64,000 bases of DNA from Anthopleura xanthogrammica (taxonomy: Eukaryota; Cnidaria; Anthozoa; Actiniaria; Actiniidae). The translations under genes and the position numbers were made by a program. How positions within the stretch are numbered: the first letter of the stretch is position 1; the number at the start of each line of letters is the position of its first letter. The notes beneath the pieces were generated by a model, which ran no database searches, was not told the DNA's origin, and saw only the letters and a program-made list of their open reading frames with translations. Shown here piece by piece: positions 54,425-64,000 of the stretch. The stretch lies in assembly GCA_964019055.1 (NCBI GenBank), contig OZ025216.1:1223501-1287500 (forward strand). Direction: 5' to 3'.

Positions 54425-55749
54425 TAATTACGAATATTTTGATAAATTATTATTTTGGTGTTCTGAAATTTTCAGTGGTTGTACTATTGAGGTAGCAAAA
54501 CCATGCCGATTGAGCTGCTTCCTATAAGAGAAACGTAAATCACTTTAGTATTATCTTGTTGGAGATATTGGAGATATGAAAACAGTGACTGAAAATGATT
54601 TATAAAGAATTTGCATGGCGATTCAAAGTGAAAGTTGTGGCGAAGGGTCGACTCGGCCTCCGTGCATGAACTTCCGTCTCTGATAATGAATTATTGTGCG
54701 CGCACACTTCTTCTATTCTCTTCTTCTATTAGTCTTTCAGGCACTTTTACTATGATTGTTTTATTAATTAATCTATATATTCATTGCTAATCATCTCAAT
54801 CTAGTATTACCATTCTTATTTTCACCAAATATTGTCACAAGTTTTATGACACAAATTATTGCCTTATGATGTGGTACAAGGATTAGGGAAATTGTGTGAA
54901 ATATGTCTTCAACTTTCTGACACAGATGAGTGAAATATATGTAAAATTTGTTATCATTCAAACTGAAGCTTTCGATGGAAGAAAAATTGATGTAAAAATT
55001 GTTTGAATGACAAAAAAAAAGTTTATAATCATTTATTTTTTTATCAACCATTTGTGCTACAAAGTAGAATAATGTATTTAATCCCAGTAAACTATTAATT
55101 AAATTAAAACGGTTCAACCTTTCAAAAAAAAATACTTTTTTAGTAAACTCGAAAATGTGAGCTTACTCGGTAAAGCACTAAAATTTAAAGAATGACAATA
55201 TTATCTGAGTCATGGATATCTTCATCTTCCAATAAACTAGTTATTGGTACTTATCAGTTTTGGAGATTCCAGTTGTTTTCTTTTTCAGCAACTACATTTT
55301 TACAACAACTTCGTCTCCTAGCCTGTTTTCGCCTTTCTCAGCGCCGGTTTCGATGGACTTTCCTCGTAACCACAAGTAAAATGTCAAAAGATAATCAAAC
55401 TAAGGTTCCTCAAAGTTTTTCTTCTTAGACCCAGACACAATAACCTCTTGAAAAGGGAATTAAGAAGGTATTCAAGCTTATTACTTTTCATAAGAACAAA
55501 GTTTTCAAACGCCGGCCATCCATTTTTCTCGAATTTCCCAGAAACGGTTGCTAAGGAGACCACTGTTAGGTAGTGAAAATGTCAAGCAAATCAGGATCGT
55601 TTTCGTTGCTTTTTCTTTTATATTTGAAAAGAAATTTAAGAGAATCGCGATACAAAACTTATTGCGATTTTGAGCCGCCAATACGGGTTGGCCGTATTGA
55701 CCTTTGTCGCTTCGCGACAAGCGATCAATAAGATCTATATATTACTATA
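54425..55749. other. Intergenic, 5' side of TRPC-like gene
   Basis: AT-rich sequence upstream of the TRPC-like start. No gene is supported; the open frames near 54791-55117 and 55505-55720 have no recognisable motif. Core promoter elements could not be assigned. Confidence 0.4.
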
Positions 55750-57559
55750 CTTCGGAAATGATTCGTAGGGCAGCCAAGCGCGGTGAAATCATGCAAATGG
55801 TGTGAAGGAATGTCTTGTTGTGCCAATCCTTAAACAATAGAACTCCCAGAGCACAAAATCTTTGAGCGGTATCTCAATATAAAATTTTCTAGTTTTTAGA
55901 TATTTTGTTTGCCATACACCATAGTTTAACAGAATAGGTTTGGTTTTTATAGGTACCGTTGTAATCGCTCACAATTTAGGTTAAGGTTAATTCAACGATT
56001 CGTGTTTATCGCCGCTATCTTAATGTATTTTTTTTTTCTTTAAACTTTTCATTTTTATGAACTTTGATCTAAGTACAATATTTTGTGTGAATTTTATTAT
56101 AATCAAACTAAGGAAAGTTAGTTTAATCGCGGTCGCTCAAAACATGTTCGGTACGGTTGTGTGAAAACAGGAGGGAAACACCTTAAAGTAAAGAGACGAA
56201 ACAACCGATTCTAATCCTAACTAATGTAAGTAAAGTACTTCAACTGATCTTCGGGCTTCATATATAGAAGTAAAATTAATCCAGAACTTATATTTACGAA
56301 GCGGGTATATAATATATGGAGCGACGTTTGGTGTGAGATGACGCTATTTATGCATGCAAATGCTAAAGTTATGAAAGTATTAAAATGACTGATTATTTAC
56401 GAGTTGAAATACCTTTATATTGCGTTGAGACTGTCGACGTTTACAGTATAAGGAGATGGCTATATTACACCAGCTTCTTCGAGATAGAGAAAAAATGGTT
56501 TGATTTCCACAATTTCCAAGAACGCTATCCAGGTGATCTCGATTTGACAGCTCATCAAGATCTGACCAATCAGCGCTCTTTCTTTAATTTAGTAAGGCTA
56601 GGCGGTCCATCATATCGAGACGATTGGACAAAATTTGTGTGGAAAAACAACTTTTATTGTGTCTATATTTTGTTACCATCGTCAATAAGATGCTTAGAGG
56701 CATATTTTCATTTTTAGACGTTACTTAAGGTGGCTCGACCCAATAATTTTTCGTGAGTACCGTCCGCGTTTGAAGCTCCAGTATAAAAACGCGTTGGGTT
56801 CGATTTCAAATCCACTTGAACACATTTCTTTCATAAAGATTGAATTATGATTTAGCATGTTTTTTGGAGAAATCGGACATCATTTCAATTGATTATTATG
56901 AAATATATGTTTTGGCCTTGAGTCCAATATTAGCCTTTAAAAGCACTCTCTAGCAAAATGCTTCATGCTGCTTACACCTTGAATCTTTGTCCCCAGTTGT
57001 GGAAAGTTTTATCAAAATTTGTAAGGCAGATTGCGAGATATCGAAGATTGTTTAAATAAAGTGGATAATTTACTCAAAATCTAAACAATAGATTTTGCAT
57101 CGAAAAATTTATTATTTCTTGGGTATCTTTTAGCAAAAAACATCGTTCGTTCTTTTCTCCTATATCTCTTGCTCACTATATGGCAATTAAAGAGCAATCG
57201 AGCCATACGATCTTCTCAAAACGTAAAATATATGAGCCGGACCAAAAATCCAATGTTTACTTTTGGTCGCGGTTTTGTATACAATTTCACCAAAATACGA
57301 AAATCATAAAATTTGTCTATTTGTTTCTTAAAAAAACTTCACGGGGGCTTGGAGCTATTAATGTTTCGTAAAGTCTCTGATTTTCATGTTCATTGGGAAG
57401 TTTTTAAGGTAGTTAATGTAGACGCAAAGTTGAGTAATATTGAGATACCGCTCAAAGATTTTGTGCTCTGGGAGTTCTATTGTTTAAGGATTGGCACATT
57501 CCTTCCCACCATTTGCTTGATTTCACCGCGCTTGGCTGCCCTACGAATCATTTCCGAAG
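55750..57559. mobile_element. 1.81-kb element with about 130-bp terminal inverted repeats
   Basis: The left end CTTCGGAAATGATTCGTAGG (55750 on) is the inverted complement of the right end, ending 57559. The match continues about 125-133 bp through CACAAAATCTTTGAGCGGTA, near-identical except for an 8-base gap. The interior is AT-rich, with only a 110-codon ORF (56385-56717). A 'ttaaggtggctcgaccc' block at 56727 recalls other element ends in this window. No target duplication is obvious. The right end directly abuts segmental duplication copy 2. Confidence 0.8.
56385..56717 (+). CDS. Hypothetical 110-residue ORF inside the TIR element
   Basis: ATG to stop, rich in aromatic residues (IRRWLYYTSFFEIEKKWFDF) and without low-complexity sequence. 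It lies centrally in the 55750-57559 element. I do not recognise the protein. It shows no transposase DDE signature, and it may be chance or a remnant exon. Confidence 0.25.
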   Translation: MTDYLRVEIPLYCVETVDVYSIRRWLYYTSFFEIEKKWFDFHNFQERYPGDLDLTAHQDLTNQRSFFNLVRLGGPSYRDDWTKFVWKNNFYCVYILLPSSIRCLEAYFHF

Positions 57560-57560
57560 G

Positions 57561-58926
57561 TTTGTATTAATGTAAATGATAACAAGCATAGAAAAATAGG
57601 CACCTCAAACTGAAAAACATCATAATCCAGTAGAATAAATGTTTTACTTTTTGTTTGGTTCTACTCAAAAAATTTATCCTGATGATGCTTGGATTAAGTG
57701 CCGCATTGTTGTGAATTAATGCCGCACTTATTCAAGGGCAGCGCTCTTTAATATTGTTGATCTCATATGCAGCACTTATTTGGGGGCAGAGCTTAAGCTG
57801 GGATGGTGCTTAATAAAGTAAATATGGTAAGTAAGATTAATGTCATAAAATCAATTTCTACATTTCACCAGGACAAAAATAAGCATCCATTATAACAGAC
57901 AGATAGACATGAAGCTATTCAGACAGCGGGTCAGAGAATAACGCAGAGAAATCCACAGACAGAGAACAAGCAAATAGAGATTTAGACAGACAGACAGATA
58001 ATGAGACAGTTGGACAGAGAATAAAAAAGAAAGACAGACAGACACTGATTATTACTGTGAAACATGCTAAATCAAACCCCTAACTCTCTGCATTTCTATG
58101 CAGCGGATTTCGATAGTATTCTTAAATAGAATTACAAATAAAAATGTATGTAAATGTGTGACTCACCACCCAAAGACATCCTCTTATGTCCCTTCTCTTT
58201 GGAGTGATATTCAGCACGGACGAAACATGTCGAAGAAACTGTTGAAAATGGTCCAAAAAATCTTCAAGCTGCTTCTCCTCACCAACAAAATACCCAAAAC
58301 AATGCCCTTCTTTAATATAGAAGTCGTTCAACTTCTCTTTTAGCAAAATAATTTCTTGACTCGAAGAATCTGAAGAGTTGTTTTCGTCCGCCATTTTGAA
58401 AACGTACAAAACTAGAGCCCAGATCTCTCAAGTTGCACCACAGGAAGCCCAAGCACTAAATTTGTAGTTAGCTTACCAATTTTTTATTTTTTTTTGCTGC
58501 TGTCAATATTTGTCTTTGTACGAGATTTGGAGCTATTCTGACTAGTTTTTACTGATGGTAACGGTATATACGTCCACAAGTCAGGGATTTATGAACGCTT
58601 TTCTTAGTTTTTGTATGACACAGATGAAAAGGAATTGTGAAATATGCGGAATTAATTCACTAATTTCTACTGGCCATCCTTATTTGTTTTCTATTCATAA
58701 AAGCCATATTTGTTAATGATTTTCAAAAAGAACTGCTTCAGAGCAATGCCTCAAGTATCGTTAGACTTTCCTCATTGTTTTTGAGCTGAAAAACAAAAGT
58801 AAATTTTTGCGATCCCACACTCCACTTTGAAAAAGTCCGATCCAAGAGGTCAGTCCACGGGTGCGGATTTTCCACAATTTTGGATTTTCGCATCAAAACT
58901 ATCAAATTCTAAAAGAGGATGTTAAA
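57561..58926. repeat. Segmental duplication copy 2
   Basis: Direct-orientation copy of 42598-45105, about 15 kb away, lacking the two internal blocks of copy 1. It carries the 5' flank and first exon of the CARF-like gene. Confidence 0.9.
58167..58409 (-). pseudogene. Frameshifted copy of CARF-like exon 1
   Basis: Starts with the same MYVFKMADENNSSDSSSQEI as exon 1 at 44224-44467. It is 243 rather than 244 nt: one base is lost after FLDHF (GACTGATTGAA there, AACTGTTGAA here), which changes the frame. The splice donor sequence is kept. No downstream exons of the gene are seen between here and the TIR element, so it is a non-functional duplicate exon. Confidence 0.88.
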
Positions 58927-61606
58927 TAGGTATCAATGATGTAATTTGTTTTGCTTTTGATGCAAAAAAGTAATGGTTTTGCGAGCATCAAAGATGCCGA
59001 CCTTGTGTGGGATTGAGTCTCGTCTCCCCTCCCCCAAGGGATTGGGAGTTTTGTCGCCAAGGTTCCGAGGTTGAGGAAGGGACTGGGAACGATTGTAGGA
59101 ATACTAATCTAATAAAAATAAAATTAAAAAAACCATCACATGGAAGACCACACTAAAATTATTAAGTTTACCAAGTTTTAAAATGTTTGAGCAAATACTG
59201 ACTGATTAGTAGGCTTTAAACAAATCATAAAATATGTAGAGAATGTATGGTTTTGGGTGACCACTAGACGCTGTCGTCAAAACCCGTACATTCTCTCTTA
59301 TTTTTGTTATTTTTGGGACGGACACCAGATATCGAATTTACAATGCTGACTGCTTACTCACACCGTGTTTGGGTCCAGCAATATAGCAAATTTATTCTGA
59401 GTTTCTCACTTTGAATTCGTTTTTTCGCCAATTTTTGGAATTAACCACTAACCGATATTTCGTGAATAGGCAAAGCTTTGTTAAGCGTGACACCAGACAA
59501 AATCTCCGAAAAAAAAATATCTAGAAAAAAATCTAGAAAAAAAATCTAGAAAAAAATCTAGAAAAAAATCTAGAAAAAAATCTAGAAAAAAATCTAGAAA
59601 AAATCTAGAAAAAAATCAAAATTAAAAATGAACGAACAGCAATATTAAAAGGATATCGTATAGCTAGATAAGTAGGGTATCATTCATTTGTCATGAGAAA
59701 AAGCACTAAGCGTATCACCATTTTTAAATAACGATTTGAACATACAGGCGTGCATGTCAGCCAAAGCTGTCACTAGTAGCAGGCGGGACTTTGATTACAT
59801 GAGAGGGTGAAAAGCCTTACCTGCTGTCGGCTTTAAATAACGCATATTTTCTGCAGGTTTTGAATTCATTTACACACGACATAATTAGTAGAAGGGACTG
59901 GTTATGACACTCTGTCAGTTTAACAAACTACAATGGGCCGGCCCATTATTTCATATTTAATGTTGAACTGCACTGGCAACACGTAGCTCACGAGACAAAA
60001 CTTTAAATAAAGACGCCACAATACGAGAAGGTAAACTGAAGAAAGGAGCTGAGGTAAGTTTATCTCATGAACAAGTTTTTTGTTTTTTGTTGTTGTTTTT
60101 TTGTTACAAAGGGCAAATAGATTAGCCAGGTTAGCGCATCCCATACGCTCCAAAACATAAACAACAATAACAGCATCATTTATTTTTTTAACATCCTCAG
60201 TATTTGAATCAGAATGTAGCATAAACAAAACACTTGTTTCGGTAGGGAAAATCAGGCGAAGGGAGATTTTTATGTGAATTTTTCTTATACCTTTTATCTT
60301 TCTTTTTATTTCTTGATTTCTTTTTTGCTATTGTTTTTTCTTTTGCATATATAATTTTGGTTTGCGTTTTTTCTTCAGTTTTGTTTTTTACTTTTTTTTC
60401 CCGGGTTTTAACTAAAACACATAGTTTGTGGTTTTAACTTTTCGTGATGTTCCAGTTTTGACATTAAAGGGAATCTGGATCGTATGAAAAAATTATATCA
60501 ATTAGCGGTCTTCCAAACTGAACAGACTAGGCGTAAATACATTAAATTTTGCACAACGAAAATAGTTTTTTTCATGCCACAAAAAATAGCAAACACTGTC
60601 GACATTCATTGTTCATATTTTTAGCATCGAGTATAAACTAATTCTAAGTCATACATTAATCCTATACAAAATGAATAACTTGCACTGATGCAAAATTAAA
60701 AGGCTTTGTGTAACGCTTGCGCGGGACAAAAGAAATACGACCTTCACGATGAAAGAAACTAATTAATTTAGCTTTAAGTTAATAATAATCATATATATGT
60801 TTCATTTTACAAAATGCTAAAGACAAAAGAAAAGGTAAAGAACCTTACTCATACCAAAGCAAAAACGAATTATTTAAAAAAAAATGTATAACAAGTTGGA
60901 ATAAGAAATAAGATTTCACAATTTTTATGCATGTCATCTGAGTCGTCGAGCTTTGCGGCTCAACAGGTAGACATAATAGGATTCAATTGCATGAAAATAT
61001 TCATTAACTGATCGATTGAAAAACCTGAGAAACTCTTATGCATGTGGTTAAGGTGGTTCCCAACTAATACTTCAGTTTCGAGTTCTCTATTGCTCAGTCT
61101 TAGCCTCAATTGTGCATGCGTAAATTATTCAGCACGGAGAACAAAACCCGTGGAATTCTAAAGCAATTGTATTGTTCATTTGTACACATTCCTCACCTCA
61201 TTGCCACGGGATGTTAGTAATAGTAAAGAATATATTACATGCTATTGAGACTAACACTGAGCAATAGAGAACTCGAAACTGGAGCAAAATTCGCTCTGAA
61301 TTCAAGTCAGTTGGGAACCACCTTAAGTTTAGTCCTGGTGAACCACCTGTTATGCCTTAATTATGAGGCAGGTCAAATCAATGGTCCAATAGTCTAATAA
61401 GAACCCGATTTTCGTTTTCTTTTAGGTGGTGGGCACAGGCAAATACCCTCGCTCCCTCAGAGACTTGTTGAAATGCTCGATACTGGGTGTCCATAGTGAC
61501 TATTCACAAATACGACCCCACCCTTCCCTTCACGTCTAAATCGAGTCCCGTAAGATCACAACTGCTTGACCTTTAATATACTTACTCATCCACAGTGAAC
61601 AGCAAT
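58927..61606. other. Intergenic, 5' side of secreted-protein gene
   Basis: Contains an (AAAAAATCTAG)n tandem repeat at about 59508-59618, low-complexity T-rich sequence around 60060-60420 and the TTAA-bounded MITE at 61048-61326. The 102-codon minus open frame at 59920-60228 is not supported. A 3' splice-like CTTACTCATCCACAG just before 61596 suggests an upstream 5' UTR exon. Confidence 0.45.
61048..61326. mobile_element. 279-bp foldback MITE bounded by TTAA
   Basis: The ends TTAAGGTGGTTCCCAACT and AGTTGGGAACCACCTTAA are perfect inverted complements. A second inner pair (GAGTTCTCTATTGCTCAGT and its complement) follows. TTAA at both ends fits a TTAA-targeting element such as piggyBac. The terminal GGTG is shared with 14673-14944. 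Confidence 0.85.
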
Positions 61607-64000
61607 ATGGAGTTCATTTTACTCTTCATTCTGGCTGTTTTCAACACACCTCAAACTGCAGCAGCCGGCTACAAACCCCCAGTCAGTCATTGGTTTGGTC
61701 AGTCCATGATAACCCTAAGCAAGCTCAGAGAAGATTTGCCAGAAATCGAAATCCCCGTCGACAAAGGCCAAAATTCGTACCAAGACTTCATTCGTACGCT
61801 TACAGAAATGATCGAGGAGCAGCGGTCGTTTTTCCTCAAAACTCAGGTTGATAAAAAAGAAGAAAGAGTTAACCTTGACGTTATAGGTTCTGTGTTCGAA
61901 GAAGACGAAGATGTCGTGACTAACAAGATAAAAGCAAAATTCATAAATAGCCCAACTCTGGAAAGCTTTTATAAAACGCAGTTTCTCGCGATGAAAAATG
62001 CTTTCAAAGATGATGTGAACAAAAAGAAAACCGATGCAGGTACCCCTTTAGCCGATGGGTATAAATTACCATTGCAAAAAGTATGTTCGAGTCTACCAGC
62101 CCGTAGTTATCCCAAACTGGTGGTCAAAGATATTTGTCCAAAGCTACATGAGTGTGCACCCTCGCCACACGATAGCACGAAAAATGCATGTAACGATAAT
62201 AACAAAAAATGCAACGTCAAAAAAGCCCTACCCATGATGCTTGGAGTTATCATGTACAAAGTCTACTTCCTGGTGGTTGGTAAGTTCTGCAGCACGCGAT
62301 GTCCGGGAGGAACATGTGATATTGAAGGCGAATTTGAAGACATTTTTAGACAAATTGATTTGATGAATGCCTTTATCAGCATGCGAGCCGATAGACCGTA
62401 CAATAAATTTTACAGCGATGCGGTAAGTCAACGCGCATATTCCAACGTCATTGCTGCTATGAAAATCGTAAGCGAGCACGAAGATGAATTCCGTGTTGCG
62501 CCTTACGCATGCGAAGCCATTGACGCCATCCCCGCTTGCCAAGTCGCAAACTTCTACCCACAATATTTACTCCTCAAGAAAATCAAAAACGATAGACTTA
62601 AGGTAGGAGACACAAGAGACCTTAGGCCGTATAAGAACACTGATAACGCTAAGATAATCGAACTGAAGAAAAATGCAGTCAAGCATTTTGAACTGCTAGG
62701 TGCTATAGATCAACTGGACCAAAGCCTAAGAGCTAAAGTTAAAGGAATATCTGAATATTTCAAAGGCGTTGCTAAATTTGACCAAGGAATAGCTGATGCT
62801 GATCAGGCATTCATTACCACCAAACTTAAAGAATTTGACGTCTCGTATGAAAAAATTGCCAATAAACTGAAAAATGACATGTTTAGGATATTGGATGTCA
62901 CTAATACCATTTTGGGAATTGAAGTTGCTGATAAAGCGGCGTCTCTCATTAGCAAGATCTTATTTGAAGCAAATCCTATGAAGATGATCCTTGCTGGTAC
63001 TGATGCGGCTGGATTCAAGGAAGCCGCGGAGGAATTAGGGCAAGCTTCTGCGAACTTGGCAAAAGGTATTACTCTGGCTGTGAAGTTAGTTGACCTCGGA
63101 AAAGACGCCAGCGATATTACAATTGCCTTACGGGACAATCAAGACCAAATCAAAACCCGAATTGAACTAGTTGACAAGATCAAGAATAACCAAGCAATCA
63201 CCATTGATGATGATGCTTACAAATTCATTGAAGAATACAATAATTATACACCTAAGGTAGATCGTAGTCGTTTGGACCAGAACATCGAGATGTGGGGAGC
63301 TTTTCAAGAGTCTACATGCGACTTGCTGAACGGAGTTGAGGGAATGCCCGCAAATATCGCTAAAGGTGTAGCTGGTGGATTTCTTTTGTGCGAAAAGTTG
63401 CAGGGAACTATAGCGGAATTCAACGCTGTGAGAGAGAATATTTTTGATTTTCAGTTTGACCTCATGGACGCTATTGCAGGAGTGATACGAGGAAACGTTG
63501 CTAAAAAACTGTCGACGGCCATCCAGCAGGAAGATGCTGACTTGTTACAAGCTGACCAGCTATTAGCGGGATTTTTTATGACCCAGAATTTCCTTCAGTC
63601 TCAAGCCTGGCTTTACTGTGACAAACTTCAGTACAGGAACGTTGGGAAGCCAGTCCAGGCGTGTATCACAACGAACGGTGTATTTACAAACAACGAGTTG
63701 GACAACATCGTTGCATATACAGACCTTGACAGGTATACATCAATCGAACGCACCGTCTACATCCCTTCAAAACCTCAGTTTGATGGAGATTTGGGTTTCA
63801 TCAGTATATCATCACTTGAAGAACTTAAAACCACGACATTCAGACTTCCGTTAAACAAAACGTGGTTGCAGGACCTTGAGTGGAGCTTGAATGGCGAGAC
63901 AAGTGCCCCTTTTGTTGAAGACTTCCAGCTCTTTCTCCCCAGAAAGGATGACGGACCAAATACAAAAATGTTGACGACGCGTATTGTGATTTCTGCGGAC
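61607..64000 (+). CDS. Secreted protein of unknown family, partial (runs off window)
   Basis: A single uninterrupted frame from ATG at 61607 to the window end, 798 codons without stop or intron. The first about 20 residues (MEFILLFILAVFNTPQTAAA) form a clear signal peptide. The rest is largely helical and charged. Cysteine pairs cluster at about 163-193 and at FCSTRCPGGTCD (about 227). Long amphipathic stretches lie at about 350-620, including ILDVTNTILGIEVADKAASL. A C-terminal part with alternating hydrophobic residues follows (FDGDLGFISISSLEEL). I do not recognise the family. An extracellular or matrix-type role is inferred only from the signal peptide. A splice acceptor ten bases upstream suggests the coding part begins in exon 2. 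Confidence 0.85.
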   Translation, partial: MEFILLFILAVFNTPQTAAAGYKPPVSHWFGQSMITLSKLREDLPEIEIPVDKGQNSYQDFIRTLTEMIEEQRSFFLKTQVDKKEERVNLDVIGSVFEEDEDVVTNKIKAKFINSPTLESFYKTQFLAMKNAFKDDVNKKKTDAGTPLADGYKLPLQKVCSSLPARSYPKLVVKDICPKLHECAPSPHDSTKNACNDNNKKCNVKKALPMMLGVIMYKVYFLVVGKFCSTRCPGGTCDIEGEFEDIFRQIDLMNAFISMRADRPYNKFYSDAVSQRAYSNVIAAMKIVSEHEDEFRVAPYACEAIDAIPACQVANFYPQYLLLKKIKNDRLKVGDTRDLRPYKNTDNAKIIELKKNAVKHFELLGAIDQLDQSLRAKVKGISEYFKGVAKFDQGIADADQAFITTKLKEFDVSYEKIANKLKNDMFRILDVTNTILGIEVADKAASLISKILFEANPMKMILAGTDAAGFKEAAEELGQASANLAKGITLAVKLVDLGKDASDITIALRDNQDQIKTRIELVDKIKNNQAITIDDDAYKFIEEYNNYTPKVDRSRLDQNIEMWGAFQESTCDLLNGVEGMPANIAKGVAGGFLLCEKLQGTIAEFNAVRENIFDFQFDLMDAIAGVIRGNVAKKLSTAIQQEDADLLQADQLLAGFFMTQNFLQSQAWLYCDKLQYRNVGKPVQACITTNGVFTNNELDNIVAYTDLDRYTSIERTVYIPSKPQFDGDLGFISISSLEELKTTTFRLPLNKTWLQDLEWSLNGETSAPFVEDFQLFLPRKDDGPNTKMLTTRIVISAD

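Noticed and set aside
59920..60228. 102-codon minus-strand ORF
   Set aside because: No recognisable motif, T-rich low-complexity sequence in the middle, no splice or neighbour support.

Overview
This 64 kb window is animal nuclear DNA. It holds six intron-rich protein-coding genes plus the 5' part of a seventh. The genes are separated, and their introns heavily invaded, by simple repeats, minisatellites, foldback/TIR elements, SINE copies and LINE fragments. The GT-AG introns, an AT-rich base composition and the gene set (LIM-homeodomain factor, neuronal calcium sensor, EOGT, TRPC-like channel, CARF-like protein) indicate a metazoan. A marine invertebrate, most likely a cnidarian such as an anthozoan, is my best guess; this is inference.

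Layout: 351-3384 (-) mitochondrial-type quinone oxidoreductase, 5 exons. 5068-12676 (+) LIM-homeodomain transcription factor, 6 exons. 15345-22190 (-) frequenin/NCS-1-type EF-hand protein, 8 exons. 25332-37970 (-) EOGT, 17 exons that sum to exactly 527 codons and end in the ER-retrieval tetrapeptide RDEL. 39007-44467 (-) protein with two tandem CARF/ALS2CR8-like modules, 5 exons. 47313-54424 (-) TRPC-like cation channel, 7 exons, with a 1-nt frame break inside a coding microsatellite. 61607-64000 (+) a secreted protein of unknown family, open to the window edge. I assembled the exon models by hand from reading frame, splice signals and phase.

The genes are not an operon. Shared themes are calcium or membrane signalling (NCS, TRPC-like, CARF-like) and ER glycosylation (EOGT), but nothing here shows that they act together.

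Most unusual structures: an inverted copy of the last EOGT exon attached to a 2.1 kb perfect CCAT array, mirrored about 10 kb away by the real exon and its ATGG array; a 15-bp polypyrimidine minisatellite that directly forms the 3' splice site of an EOGT exon; an intragenic duplication of the CARF-like module, plus a segmental duplication of its first exon and promoter that abuts a 1.8 kb element with about 130-bp terminal inverted repeats; a coding 36-bp repeat at the TRPC C-terminus and a 309-bp in-frame duplication at its N-terminus; and several element families with readable ends and target duplications.
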